38,670 nt of DNA, taken from IMG/VR virus record IMGVR_UViG_3300030098_004356, positions 1 to 38,670 of that record; one strand, given 5' to 3'. Under the pieces are notes generated by a model that had not been told where the DNA came from, searched no databases, and was given only the letters and a program-made list of their open reading frames with translations. This DNA comes from a virus. The position numbers and the translations under genes are program-made. Every line of letters begins with the position of its first letter. Within the stretch, counting starts at the first letter, position 1. Of this stretch, positions 6,416 through 14,143 are shown one piece after another.

Positions 6416-7276
6416 CTATTTGTTTTCCGCGTAGTTGATTATGGATTTCCACTGTTCGGCTGACAGGTCAGACCAATCTGATGGAAGTGAAAGTGCTTCT
6501 CGTATCTCTTCACTTGCTGCTATAGGGCTGTCCCAGTTGCTTGTAAGCATCGCTACAGCCTTTTGCTTTAGGCTGTCTATGCTTTCCTCTGTTTTCCACG
6601 GAACTGATTCCACCAGCTCAGCTAAAGGATCTCCAGCTTCCGTACTCTCAGGTGCCTGGGCTTCAGGTTCTGTAACCTCAGGAAGTTCCTGCTCTAGCAG
6701 CCACTCGAATGGAGTTCTACCCTTCATCGTCTCTGCAAGCGCACGGTTCCATAAGTCTTTCGCATCGTCGTATGAAAGCGGCCAAAGTCTGGTCCCGTCC
6801 CCATCAAAAATGCTCTCCGCTTCTTTACTGGCAAGCATGACTGTTATGTTGTTGAACGCCATGCTCATGTTGATGCGCTCTTGCTGCGTCAACCCACTAC
6901 TTGGCTCTTGCTCCTTGCCTTCGGCTGTCTTGAAGACGGTAACAGGGGTTTCGTCAGAGACTTTCACACACCTGTATACGTCGTAGAACACCTTGTCACC
7001 TCTGCCGGGGTTCGCACTCAGGTCAACCTCAACCTTAGTGCCCTCTTCAAAGGGCGTGCCTTCCCACGGTATGCGTCCACTACCCTTGACGTAAGTGCCT
7101 TGCATATTCCATATAGGCTTGCGACCCTGACTATCTCGACCTGTGTCCTCTACGAACGAGTAACCTGTACCAAAATTCGTGAACACTTTGTCTATCGTAA
7201 CCACTACCGTGTTGAATGTTTCACGGTTGTTGTTGATGGACTTCACGTTATGTGGCCATCTACTTGAGTAACTCAT
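6416..7276 (-). CDS. Hypothetical early protein, possibly OB-fold DNA-binding
   Basis: This 286-residue protein has a beta-rich N-terminal third (TVVVTIDKVFTNFGTGYSFV..., KVEVDLSANPGRGDKVFYDVYRCVKV) that could be an OB fold. A long acidic linker rich in Pro, Glu and Ala follows, and the C-terminus is helical (SDLSAEQWKSIINYAENK). Folded beta domain, acidic linker and short C-terminal tail are the layout of single-strand DNA binding or recombination mediator proteins, and it lies next to the primase. No diagnostic motif is present, so this is inference. GTG at 7279 and ATG at 7276 are both possible starts behind GGGGAG. Confidence 0.55.
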   Translation of the reverse strand: MSYSSRWPHNVKSINNNRETFNTVVVTIDKVFTNFGTGYSFVEDTGRDSQGRKPIWNMQGTYVKGSGRIPWEGTPFEEGTKVEVDLSANPGRGDKVFYDVYRCVKVSDETPVTVFKTAEGKEQEPSSGLTQQERINMSMAFNNITVMLASKEAESIFDGDGTRLWPLSYDDAKDLWNRALAETMKGRTPFEWLLEQELPEVTEPEAQAPESTEAGDPLAELVESVPWKTEESIDSLKQKAVAMLTSNWDSPIAASEEIREALSLPSDWSDLSAEQWKSIINYAENK

Positions 7277-7595
7277 CACTCTGCTCCCCTGCTGCTTTCA
7301 CAGCACTTGTATTTGTTGCTGTCATAACAACGTCACCGTCAGCGTTTAGAAACTCTGCGGTAAAGCCGTCTTCAGATACCCGCACTTCGGGTTGCTTAGT
7401 CATAACCATGCCGACGATGTCGGTCATAACTAACTCGCCGTCTTCACCTTCTTTCTTCCATACGAACTGTGCGTATGTCTGTTCTGCTGTAAAACCTTTG
7501 TTGAAACAAGGAGCACAGTAACCACGTATCATCTGCATACATGTCGGACACATCTGCTTCTTGTCGATCAGCCAGCTACCTCTTCTTACTGCCAT
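7260..7595 (-). CDS. Small zinc-ribbon protein, 111 aa
   Basis: Near the N-terminus, CPTCMQMIRGYCAPC holds two CxxC knuckles ten residues apart, a typical zinc ribbon (residues about 16-30). The rest is beta-rich and acidic (GEDGELVMTDIVGMV, GFTAEFLNADGDVVMTA). The ATG follows GAAGGAG. It overlaps the next gene by a few bases and is one of several small Cys-rich proteins in this operon. It may bind nucleic acid or a host RNA polymerase part, but the target is unknown. Confidence 0.65.
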   Translation of the reverse strand: MAVRRGSWLIDKKQMCPTCMQMIRGYCAPCFNKGFTAEQTYAQFVWKKEGEDGELVMTDIVGMVMTKQPEVRVSEDGFTAEFLNADGDVVMTATNTSAVKAAGEQSDELLK

Positions 7596-8039
7596 CTAGT
7601 TCTTCTCCTTCACAGAAAAAGACGTAGACTCAGGTAGTCGTGCGGCTACTATAGCTTTGCCAACTTCTGATTCTACCCCGTACTTTATCAGGAGACTGCG
7701 TGCCTTCCTGCCATCTACCACCGTCTCTGTCTTTGGTGGCGTGTACTTTTCTATAACTAACTCTTCTGCGTCCTGAGGGTTTAGCAGTTCTCGTAAGGCA
7801 GTCATCTTACCGATATCGTACGACGCTCCACCTACACGACTGATCGACAGCTTAGAGTGCGGTAACTCTCTGCCCTTGTTGGCAAGCAGTCTTTTATGTA
7901 TCTCGTAGCTGACTGCGCCTATCGCACTTCGGTAAGTGCGAGCGCCTTCCTTCAATCCTTGTAGCAGAAACCCAATGGACTCATCGTCCAGAGACGCACA
8001 CTCTGCTGCTACCTCAAGAAGGTTGTTGTTGTTTTGCAC
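7596..8039 (-). CDS. Hypothetical early protein, 147 aa
   Basis: The start is GTG behind AAAGGA. The first half is helical (LLQGLKEGARTYRSAIGAVSYEIHKRLL), and the middle carries a basic stretch with SKLSISRVGG. A C-terminal RKARSLLIKYGVESEVGKAI follows. No known domain or catalytic motif is recognised. It sits directly between two zinc-binding small proteins with almost no spacing, so it is part of the same transcript. Function unknown. Confidence 0.6.
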   Translation of the reverse strand: MQNNNNLLEVAAECASLDDESIGFLLQGLKEGARTYRSAIGAVSYEIHKRLLANKGRELPHSKLSISRVGGASYDIGKMTALRELLNPQDAEELVIEKYTPPKTETVVDGRKARSLLIKYGVESEVGKAIVAARLPESTSFSVKEKN

Positions 8040-8220
8040 GTTTGATAGCTTCCTTTCTATGCTTCGGGCTTCCCCGCCATGAATTGTATTGTGCCATAGG
8101 TATGCTGTTTAGGTGGTCTTTCTCTAGCCCACATTTCTTGCATACACCCGGCGACGTAGGACCACCTTCAGGTGGCTCGATAATGAAGTGGTGAACACAC
8201 CCCTTAGTCTTCGCTTTCAT
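8014..8220 (-). CDS. Conserved small zinc-binding phage protein, 68 aa
   Basis: The protein has Cys8, His10 and His11 in GCVHHFIIE, then GPTSPGVCKKCGLEKDHLNS, giving a Cys/His plus CxxC zinc site. The tail is basic (KHRKEAIKRAKQQ). The pattern HHFIIE.P.GPTS.GVCKKCG is one I know from small proteins found widely in phages, with no assigned function. The ATG has a GGAGGAG site. It overlaps both neighbours, consistent with coupled translation. Confidence 0.75.
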   Translation of the reverse strand: MKAKTKGCVHHFIIEPPEGGPTSPGVCKKCGLEKDHLNSIPMAQYNSWRGSPKHRKEAIKRAKQQQPS

Positions 8221-8842
8221 TGAATTGGACTCCTCCTACTCCTACAGCGAATACAAGTGTCGTAAGTGCCGCGCACTCACGTTGGAACTTCTTTGTAAGA
8301 CGCACAAATTTTGTACGCTTTTCTGCGTAGTCAGACGGGGCGTTTGGTGGCGTAGCGTTGGAGTGCTCATGGTTTATGAGCGGGTCACTACTTATCTCAC
8401 ACTGGCACAAAGGGATAAGGGAATAGTTCTCACTCCCGAACAACTTAGCCAACTGTCTATGATACTCGTGCCCCAACATTCCAAGTGCTTGAAGGTACTC
8501 ATCTGAGCCGTTCATCATCGTCGCAAACGCAGGGCTACTCGCGAAGCCTTTAGCTGTGTTTATTAGCCCTTTAGCTGCGCCTATCTTGCCACGTATTACC
8601 TCCTTGAGACTTTCAACAGCCTCGTCCGGTATGCCTGACTGTCTTGCAGCTTCTGCTGCTGCTTCAATCTGCTCTTCGAGTGGCATTGAGGGGTCTATTG
8701 CAAACCCTGCCACCTTCGACACCTCAAAGCCACCCGCTTCCTCACTTGGGGGGTCAGGTAGCTTTTGCAAGTCCTCTTCCAAGAAGGATAGGTCAAACGG
8801 CTCCTTCTTGTTATCGTCTTGATTTTTTTCTGGAGTTTCCAT
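8204..8842 (-). CDS. Hypothetical early protein, 212 aa
   Basis: An acidic, proline-rich N-terminal region (about 1-45) is followed by a helical domain with IDPSMPLEEQIEAAAEAARQSGIPDEAVESLKEVIR arranged as several helices. The C-terminal part holds ECAALTTLVFAVGVGG, a moderately hydrophobic stretch. Two cysteines occur in LCQCE. It lies directly downstream of the VWA gene, so it may act with the MoxR/VWA pair, for instance as an adaptor or substrate. That link is positional only. Confidence 0.55.
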   Translation of the reverse strand: METPEKNQDDNKKEPFDLSFLEEDLQKLPDPPSEEAGGFEVSKVAGFAIDPSMPLEEQIEAAAEAARQSGIPDEAVESLKEVIRGKIGAAKGLINTAKGFASSPAFATMMNGSDEYLQALGMLGHEYHRQLAKLFGSENYSLIPLCQCEISSDPLINHEHSNATPPNAPSDYAEKRTKFVRLTKKFQRECAALTTLVFAVGVGGVQFNESED

Positions 8843-8865
8843 ACATACTCTTTCTATGCTATCGC

Positions 8866-10488
8866 TTACTGACGTACCTCAGCAAGGAATCTCATTGTGT
8901 TTTGTAGGTTGTAAAGTTCATCTTCGCTACTAATGTTCACGCTACTTTCGGACGGGAATATCGTGTCCATGTTAGAGAGGTCGTGCCCTATCAAGACAGA
9001 AGCAAACCTTAGTCCGTCACGTATGAACCCGTAATTCACGGCTTTTGTGCACTCACTATAGTTTGGATATCCATCTGTAATAAGCACGGCTGCAGACGCT
9101 CCTATATCAGACAGGATAACCTGCTTCAAGAACAAAGCGCCTGTGCAGGTTGGCGTACCTCCACCTAAAGTTCTACTCACCTCATCGTGTGTCGGCTGTT
9201 GCCCTGTAGGATTTGTGGCTATCGTAGCAGAGCACGAACCAGTCCCTCTCCCAGACGAGTATGAGTACACACTAGACTCAGGGAAAGCCTTCATAATTGC
9301 ACCGGCTGCTTGCCATGCCAACCATGCAGGTGAGCGCAAGTTGGTGTTGTACATGTAGCCTCTGCGACGGCGACCATAATTTGCGCAACGGGAACAGGGG
9401 CAGCCCATAGACCCGCTCATGTCCACCATGATCGCCACCTTGCCACGCACTTTAGGGTTGTCCTCAAAGACAGCCGTGTCCCCAAGCATACCTAAGCGCC
9501 ATATGTCACGACTAGGCATACCTTTGAACTTATTTTTCGTCTTGCCCCAGAGACCACGTGTCTCATCAAGCACCAGTGTTGTAGCTGAGCCAAGTTCAAT
9601 CGGCTCTGATCTCACCTGCCTTACATCAGAGAAGAGATGTTCCTGTCCTTTGATGTTTACAGCTTTCTTAGGTCCGACTACATCGTGCCCTATGCCGTCA
9701 CCATCTGACCGATCTGCTTCTGCCTCTTGGTTTTTGACAGCCTTGATCTCGTCACGCTTTTGCTTGTCTTTGGTTTGGACTTTCTCAAGCAAGCCTCCTG
9801 GGTCTACGCTCCCGTTACCCGGCGGTGGTCTACGAAAGTTCTCAGGTCGTGACATGTTCAGGTACTCTGCGATCTCAGCAGACAAACCGATCAGGCTCTC
9901 CTGATCGTCTGCGCCTATGGCTGTTGTGATTCGCTTCCCGAACTTCTTACGCACCTTATCCATAATTGGGTGTGCGTTAGGTGAAGGCACGTCTATCCCT
10001 ATACGTAGCATCTCTGTCCGCAAGTTGCTTCCAGTTATTGCTTGCTCGGCAGTTATAGGCGCCGGGTCTGGACGCTTGCTTACTGCCGAGTAGAACTCTT
10101 GCATAATCTTGCCGTTGTGATAATGATCGGCTGCTTTATGTGCAGTCCTCACGTTCTCCAACGTATCCCATATGCTTGCTACGTCTGAACCGACCGCTTC
10201 CTTGAGTGTTTCCGTAGCCCCTAGAGGGCTGAACTTAGCCCGCCCTGCACCAAGCAGCTTAGCTTCAAAGCTAGACTGCCGTGGCAGGTACACCTCAGCC
10301 TGACGATGAGCATAGTCGTTCCTATTTACGGCGTCCCCGTACTGATCGTCAAGCCCACGCCCCGCTGCTATGTCACTTGCGTCACGCTCTGCGTCACGCT
10401 TGATCTTCGCCCTACCACCGCCAGATATCATACCGAAGAACGAACCGTAGTCCGAAAATCGGGTGTCTCTGGATTTTTTCTTAGGCAT
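8866..10488 (-). CDS. VWA-domain protein partnered with MoxR ATPase
   Basis: This 540-residue protein has a long hydrophilic helical N-terminal region (about 1-345) and a C-terminal von Willebrand A domain. The metal site is DMSGS at 356-360, with a later GGGTPT and VLITDGYP supplying the other MIDAS positions. Directly after the MIDAS motif is CPCSRC (363-368) and an Arg-rich loop, an unusual insertion that could bind zinc. Layout and partner gene resemble the CobT or Mg-chelatase D type, in which a VWA subunit recruits the target for an AAA+ ring. The MoxR gene ends eight bases upstream. Cobalt chelation itself is not implied. Confidence 0.82.
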   Translation of the reverse strand: MPKKKSRDTRFSDYGSFFGMISGGGRAKIKRDAERDASDIAAGRGLDDQYGDAVNRNDYAHRQAEVYLPRQSSFEAKLLGAGRAKFSPLGATETLKEAVGSDVASIWDTLENVRTAHKAADHYHNGKIMQEFYSAVSKRPDPAPITAEQAITGSNLRTEMLRIGIDVPSPNAHPIMDKVRKKFGKRITTAIGADDQESLIGLSAEIAEYLNMSRPENFRRPPPGNGSVDPGGLLEKVQTKDKQKRDEIKAVKNQEAEADRSDGDGIGHDVVGPKKAVNIKGQEHLFSDVRQVRSEPIELGSATTLVLDETRGLWGKTKNKFKGMPSRDIWRLGMLGDTAVFEDNPKVRGKVAIMVDMSGSMGCPCSRCANYGRRRRGYMYNTNLRSPAWLAWQAAGAIMKAFPESSVYSYSSGRGTGSCSATIATNPTGQQPTHDEVSRTLGGGTPTCTGALFLKQVILSDIGASAAVLITDGYPNYSECTKAVNYGFIRDGLRFASVLIGHDLSNMDTIFPSESSVNISSEDELYNLQNTMRFLAEVRQ

Positions 10489-10496
10489 ATACCCTC

Positions 10497-11513
10497 CTAC
10501 TTACTGCCTTGTATACCACTGATCGCTTGTAAGATTTCCTCAGGCGTCATCTTGGCGATAGTAGCTGCTACGTTCTTAGCTTCTTGCGGTTCTGCTACCT
10601 GCTTAGGCTTAGGTGCAGGAGCATTTACTGCGTTGTTGGGGAACATAGCAGAGTTTCCCATCACCACTTTATTGCTAGCCGGGTCAAAGTGAGCACGTGC
10701 ACCTGTGAGTAAGGCTGACACCTCACCATACTTAGGTGTGATCGTGTACTCAATCGCTTGAAGTGGCGTAAATCCACGCATGGTCATTTCCGCAGCAGCA
10801 GTCAGGTCACCAGTGTTTATGTTGGTGCTTGTTGCTTCACGTGCATCATCTACCCATGACGTAAACCGCTTCACCCTGTCAGCCTGCTCGGTTGTGCCGT
10901 CCCCAAGTATGTACGTTAGTGCCTTCTCTTCGTCTGCGAGTGGCTGATCTACCGTACGCACCCATTTGAACCTGCGCAGGAAAGCCTTGTCTAAGTTCTG
11001 AGACAGGTAGCCTTTGCCGGGTGGGTTAGCCGTAGCAATAACCGAGAACTTATCCGACACAGGAACCTGCGCCTCACCGTTCTCAGGCAGAGACCAGTAC
11101 GCACCGACCGAATCCATAACACCGTACATACGTGACATGAACTCCTGCGGTCCGCGTGTAGCCTCTTCAAGCATGAACGTCTTGCCTTCACGAACAGCGT
11201 TCGTAAACGCACCGTCCTGCCACTCAATCGTAACGCCACCGCCTTCAACAGGTGACGGTCTCCACTGTCCCACCAAGTCCCGTATGTCCATACCTGGGTG
11301 AGCGTTCACAGCAACGAACGGGTTGCCGAGAATCTTCATCACAGTCTGGACGATGAAGGTCTTACCCCAACCTGTGCCACCGAGCAGGAGCCTGTGCAGT
11401 CCGTCTGTACGGCACAAGTCCCACGCAATTTCTTTGCCCAGATCGTTGAAAAACCGACCCTGCTCTTCGAGTTCACCCAGCTTAGCCGTAAACTCCTGAT
11501 GTGTAATAGACAC
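10497..11513 (-). CDS. MoxR/CobS-type AAA+ ATPase
   Basis: This 338-residue AAA+ ATPase has Walker A GGTGWGKT at 45-52, Walker B FMLEEA at 113-118 (Glu where Asp is usual), sensor 1 in VIATANPPGKGY, and LDKAFLRRF holding the arginine finger. VNAHPGMDIRDLVGQW is characteristic of the MoxR/CobS branch. Such ATPases work as hexamers with a VWA partner to remodel or metal-load a protein, and the partner gene follows directly. The C-terminal third is Ala/Pro-rich and probably flexible. The start is GTG five bases after AAAGGA. The substrate is unknown; maturation of a phage complex or attack on a host one are both possible. Confidence 0.85.
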   Translation of the reverse strand: MSITHQEFTAKLGELEEQGRFFNDLGKEIAWDLCRTDGLHRLLLGGTGWGKTFIVQTVMKILGNPFVAVNAHPGMDIRDLVGQWRPSPVEGGGVTIEWQDGAFTNAVREGKTFMLEEATRGPQEFMSRMYGVMDSVGAYWSLPENGEAQVPVSDKFSVIATANPPGKGYLSQNLDKAFLRRFKWVRTVDQPLADEEKALTYILGDGTTEQADRVKRFTSWVDDAREATSTNINTGDLTAAAEMTMRGFTPLQAIEYTITPKYGEVSALLTGARAHFDPASNKVVMGNSAMFPNNAVNAPAPKPKQVAEPQEAKNVAATIAKMTPEEILQAISGIQGSK

Positions 11514-11524
11514 GTATGTCCTTT

Positions 11525-11947
11525 CTAGGGCTGTTGCCCTTGCTTATCGTTCCATTCTTTTGCAGCTTTCTCAGACACCTTATGCGGGGAAGCCATCGCA
11601 TCTATGAACCCACGTAACCTGCCTAAGTCTACGTACAGGTTCTGCAAGTCCTCTCGCTTAGGGTCTTCCCTGTTTAGCATGTACCTAGCTGAATTCTCAG
11701 CTGCTATAGCGTGATTCAGCACAGAGTCAACTCTGGCAGACACCCCTAGCAATGTGAACAAGTCAGACACACGCACTTCCAGTTGATTGATAGCCCCGTC
11801 ACTACGTTTGAGAGTAACCTCACATAATACCTCATCACCTACGTTATGTTCTAAGACATGTGACGTAAGCATGCTTATGTTCTGCTCCGTTTGCTTGCCC
11901 GAATACTCATGTCGCAAATGGTTGTAATGCACGTCTCTAGCTGTCAC
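11525..11947 (-). CDS. Hypothetical early protein, 140 aa
   Basis: The protein starts at GTG. It has a beta-rich first half (HNVGDEVLCEVTLKR, INQLEVRVSDLFTLLG) and a helical second half (VDSVLNHAIAAEN...DLQNLYVDLGRLRGFIDAM). It ends in a hydrophilic tail. No family is recognised. It lies just upstream of the MoxR gene on the same transcript, 11 bases apart, so it may be functionally linked to that pair. A hairpin element separates it from the preceding gene. Confidence 0.55.
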   Translation of the reverse strand: MTARDVHYNHLRHEYSGKQTEQNISMLTSHVLEHNVGDEVLCEVTLKRSDGAINQLEVRVSDLFTLLGVSARVDSVLNHAIAAENSARYMLNREDPKREDLQNLYVDLGRLRGFIDAMASPHKVSEKAAKEWNDKQGQQP

Positions 11948-11979
11948 CCTTACCTAACCTTTCCGTGTCTGTATATGGC

Positions 11980-12017
11980 GTCCCCGCCTACCGTCAGACA
12001 CACCGGCAGACGGGGAC
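11980..12017 (-). promoter_or_regulatory. Intercistronic hairpin
   Basis: The arms at 11980-11993 and 12004-12017 pair over 14 positions with two mismatches (outer seven GTCCCCG/CGGGGAC perfect) around a ten-base loop. A second pair, GTGTCTG (11965-11971) with CAGACAC (11995-12001), interlocks with it in H-type pseudoknot order. The element starts seven bases after the stop of the upstream gene. No T-run follows. Confidence 0.5.
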
Positions 12018-12023
12018 TAAAAT

Positions 12024-12257
12024 CTAGGCTGCTGCTTCTGCTGCCTTCTGTATCGCAGCTATCGCCTTACGTACACGGGTTTCTGGCTTGCCCTTGAAGC
12101 CGTTCACCTTCCGTGCAATCGCCTTGTATGCAGCATGTAGCTGCTCAGCGTTGGAGCGGGACTCAAGTTCCTTCACCAACGTGTGTCGTGCGACGCCTTT
12201 TGTAGGTACACCGAGTACCTGACCTAAGATCAATCGCTGCTCACTTCGTGTTGCCAT
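12024..12257 (-). CDS. Small basic helical protein, 77 aa
   Basis: The ATG follows AAAGGA at eight bases. The protein is mostly helical and rich in Lys, Arg and Ala (SEQRLILGQVLGVPTKGVARHTLVKEL..., RKVNGFKGKPETRVRKAIAAIQ). A helix-turn-helix is conceivable around LGQVLGVPTKGVARHTLVKEL but is not clear. The gene is isolated between two strong hairpins, so its expression may be set separately from its neighbours. A small DNA-binding or architectural role is a guess. Confidence 0.55.
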   Translation of the reverse strand: MATRSEQRLILGQVLGVPTKGVARHTLVKELESRSNAEQLHAAYKAIARKVNGFKGKPETRVRKAIAAIQKAAEAAA

Positions 12258-12312
12258 GTCGTATATCCTTTCACGATGCTAATGGCTTTCGAGAACAAAA
12301 TTTTTGGGGTTC

Positions 12313-12375
12313 ATCACCTCTCCCCTTTTATCCTCTTTCACTTTGTTCAAGAGGAGAAAAGGTGGAGAGGGTGAT
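12313..12375 (-). promoter_or_regulatory. Long intercistronic hairpin
   Basis: ATCACC (12313-12318) pairs with GGTGAT (12370-12375). The arms continue inward through TCTCC/GGAGA, CC/GG, TTTT/AAAA and CCTCTT/AAGAGG with small bulges, about 23 pairs in all, around an 11-base loop. It begins 12 bases after the stop of the upstream gene. On the minus strand an AAAAATTTT tract lies several bases beyond the stem, so partial termination is possible. Confidence 0.6.
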
Positions 12376-12386
12376 AGGGTCGGAGT

Positions 12387-13010
12387 TCAAACCTCGAATT
12401 TGTGTGCGCCTACCTGCTTGGCTATTTCCGTCAGTTTTTCTTCCGTAGTTGCGACCATGACGTACGCCGTGTAGTCGCTCAACGCATCTTGTAACTGCTC
12501 CGCAAGCGTTTCAGGTAACCGCACCTGCTTCTCTGATTTGTAGTTCCAGCTACGCACCTGTTCCCACGGGTGCAAGTACCAAACCTCATTCCTTTGCTTG
12601 TCTGCATACTCGCGCTTGCGCTTGTATGCCAACTTAGCTTTCTCGGTAATCTCATACGTGTCCGCATCATCTAAGAACATGAACACAAGATCACGCAACT
12701 TGGTTCGTGGTTCACCACGTGTCACGTCGTGAACATCTCTTGGGTGCGGAACTAAAGACGCAAGTTCCTCGTACCCGCCTACGTAATCAACAGCTATTCG
12801 CACCGCAGATTTGCTAACATCGTCCTGTATACGTTCGACTGCGTACTCTAGGTGCTCTGCCGCGTCACTGTACGTAATTTCCTCTGGCGATTCCGCAATT
12901 TGCTTAGCCCTACGTAACAGTGCGTCCCCTATCCACCTAACCATCTGCTCGCGCCTTTGAACAGATATGCTGGCGCCCTTGCGCTTAGTTACTGACTTCT
13001 CGTATGCCAT
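12387..13010 (-). CDS. Hypothetical early protein, 207 aa
   Basis: The start at MAYEK is preferred because GAAAGGTAG lies at suitable distance; an in-frame ATG 21 bases upstream has no binding site. The protein is helical and charged, with a basic start (SVTKRKGASISVQRREQMVRWIG), a VDYVGGYEELASLVPHPRDVHD segment and a C-terminal helix. No catalytic motif is recognised. It is flanked by hairpin elements on both sides. Function unknown. Confidence 0.6.
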   Translation of the reverse strand: MAYEKSVTKRKGASISVQRREQMVRWIGDALLRRAKQIAESPEEITYSDAAEHLEYAVERIQDDVSKSAVRIAVDYVGGYEELASLVPHPRDVHDVTRGEPRTKLRDLVFMFLDDADTYEITEKAKLAYKRKREYADKQRNEVWYLHPWEQVRSWNYKSEKQVRLPETLAEQLQDALSDYTAYVMVATTEEKLTEIAKQVGAHKFEV

Positions 13011-13050
13011 ATGTATGTGTCTACCTTTCATGGCTATGTGTTGGTGGTGA

Positions 13051-13123
13051 TACCCACCCAGAGGGACACAAGCCGGAAAGGTAGCTTATGCCCCTGTGGG
13101 TAGGTGACAGCACGAACTGTCAC
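13051..13123 (-). promoter_or_regulatory. Tandem intercistronic hairpins
   Basis: Two adjacent hairpins fill this gap. In transcript order these are a tight one, GTGACAG/CTGTCAC (13104-13123, six-base loop), then a wide-loop one, TACCCAC/GTGGGTA (13051-13102), whose loop can pair further through GGG/CCC. The same order of tight then wide hairpin occurs in two other gaps of this operon. No T-run is present. Confidence 0.55.
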
Positions 13124-13155
13124 TCACCCTTGCCCTTACTGCTAGTCACGTAGCA

Positions 13156-13392
13156 TTACGCACTCCCTTCAGACGGAACGATACGGAACTCGTCTTTGCT
13201 GTAGCCGTGATCTGGCTCACGCTCACCCGTAGCTATCTGACTGTCAATTTCTGACATGTACCCGTCAAGCTCAGCTTGCGCTTCGGCTTCCGTGTCGTAC
13301 GTTAGGGGCACAACTTCCCCCTTGCCGTTCTGAGTTGTAGACGCATTTACCCACCCGTCTAGCCACGTGTAGTGCTGTATCTCAAATGTCAT
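13156..13392 (-). CDS. Conserved small phage protein, 78 aa
   Basis: The start at MTFEIQ is chosen because GAGG lies nine bases upstream and family similarity begins there. The protein reads FEIQHYTWLDGWVNA, then TEAEAQAELDGYMSEID and DEFRIVP. This YxVQxY...DGWVN...AEAEL...YRIV pattern is one I know from short proteins in many phages and some bacteria, of unknown role. It overlaps the upstream gene by 11 bases. Confidence 0.7.
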   Translation of the reverse strand: MTFEIQHYTWLDGWVNASTTQNGKGEVVPLTYDTEAEAQAELDGYMSEIDSQIATGEREPDHGYSKDEFRIVPSEGSA

Positions 13393-13642
13393 CAGTTCCA
13401 GCCTCGTGCACCCATCTTGAAACATCTACAAAACGGTCTGTATTAGTTTCAATCCACTGTTTGCCAGTGGCTAGGTCCGTAACATCTACATTCTGGTACA
13501 CAGCTACCTGCAAGGGCGAACCATCATCAGGTAGCCAGAAGTTTACTTCTAGCATCGACTCATCAAGCCCGTCCCACCAATCTACCTCACACCCATCATC
13601 TACCCACCGTTGGTGAGATTTCTGTAAGCTGTTCTTTATCAT
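13382..13642 (-). CDS. Hypothetical early protein, 86 aa
   Basis: The ATG overlaps the preceding stop by four bases. It is a small acidic alpha/beta protein rich in Trp and Asp (RWVDDGCEVDWWDGLDES, VNFWLPDDGSPLQVAVYQNV). No membrane segment or catalytic motif is present. It is coupled to neighbours on both sides. Its acidic, aromatic character is like that of DNA-mimic or inhibitor proteins, but nothing specific supports this. Confidence 0.55.
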   Translation of the reverse strand: MIKNSLQKSHQRWVDDGCEVDWWDGLDESMLEVNFWLPDDGSPLQVAVYQNVDVTDLATGKQWIETNTDRFVDVSRWVHEAGTDDI

Positions 13643-13893
13643 TCTGCTAAGCCGTCCTTTCTAGTCCAATATAGCCACGCGGCTTTCCACGCACCGCTAC
13701 GTAGTACGTACGGCAACTCTCCTGTGTCGTAGATCAATTTGTAGTTAGTTGCGACCCCCGCAGGTTCATCTGTGAACACGTTTGTGTACGCCAGTATGAC
13801 CTCAACGGGTGGGTCAGCTTCCCCGCCTACCTCATACACGCCATCGTTAGCGACAATCTGATCGACTATCGCTTTATCCTGAACACTTGACAT
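13639..13893 (-). CDS. Hypothetical early protein, 84 aa
   Basis: The ATG lies after AAGG. A short helical start (SSVQDKAIVDQIVANDG) leads into a mostly beta-strand protein ending with an aromatic segment (SGAWKAAWLYWTRKDG). Charge is acidic overall. No family is recognised. The stop overlaps the next start by four bases. Function unknown. Confidence 0.55.
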   Translation of the reverse strand: MSSVQDKAIVDQIVANDGVYEVGGEADPPVEVILAYTNVFTDEPAGVATNYKLIYDTGELPYVLRSGAWKAAWLYWTRKDGLAE

Positions 13894-13900
13894 ACGTACC

Positions 13901-14140
13901 TTAGCCTGCTTTCTCTGATGTAATGCTGTCTTCGTCTACTGCCCAGCCGAACGACGCCCAGCGCATCGCAGTAGGGGGTCTTAGCCCTGCTAATTCCACT
14001 GTCATGCCCTTACCGTCGTACATACCCTCAGGGGAGGGCATCATAGCTTCGGCGCTATAAGTGGGAAATGCTTGGTCGTACCTGAGCATGTCCGCAGGGA
14101 ACGGATACTTTCCGCTCACCGTGTACCTATATATCCGCAT
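13901..14140 (-). CDS. Conserved small phage protein, 79 aa
   Basis: The ATG follows AAAGG. The N-terminus (YRYTVSGKYPFPADMLRYDQAFP) matches a pattern I know from short phage proteins in which a strand is followed by PFPxDMLRYD. The C-terminal half holds PPTAMRWASFGWAV. There is no catalytic motif. The role of the family is unknown to me. The gene is packed seven bases from the next one downstream. Confidence 0.6.
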   Translation of the reverse strand: MRIYRYTVSGKYPFPADMLRYDQAFPTYSAEAMMPSPEGMYDGKGMTVELAGLRPPTAMRWASFGWAVDEDSITSEKAG

Positions 14141-14143
14141 GGC

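Noticed and set aside
8866-11513. Cobaltochelatase CobS/CobT for vitamin B12 synthesis
   Set aside because: Only the MoxR and VWA architecture is shared. No large chelatase subunit or other cobalamin gene is present, so naming the genes cobS/cobT would overstate the evidence.
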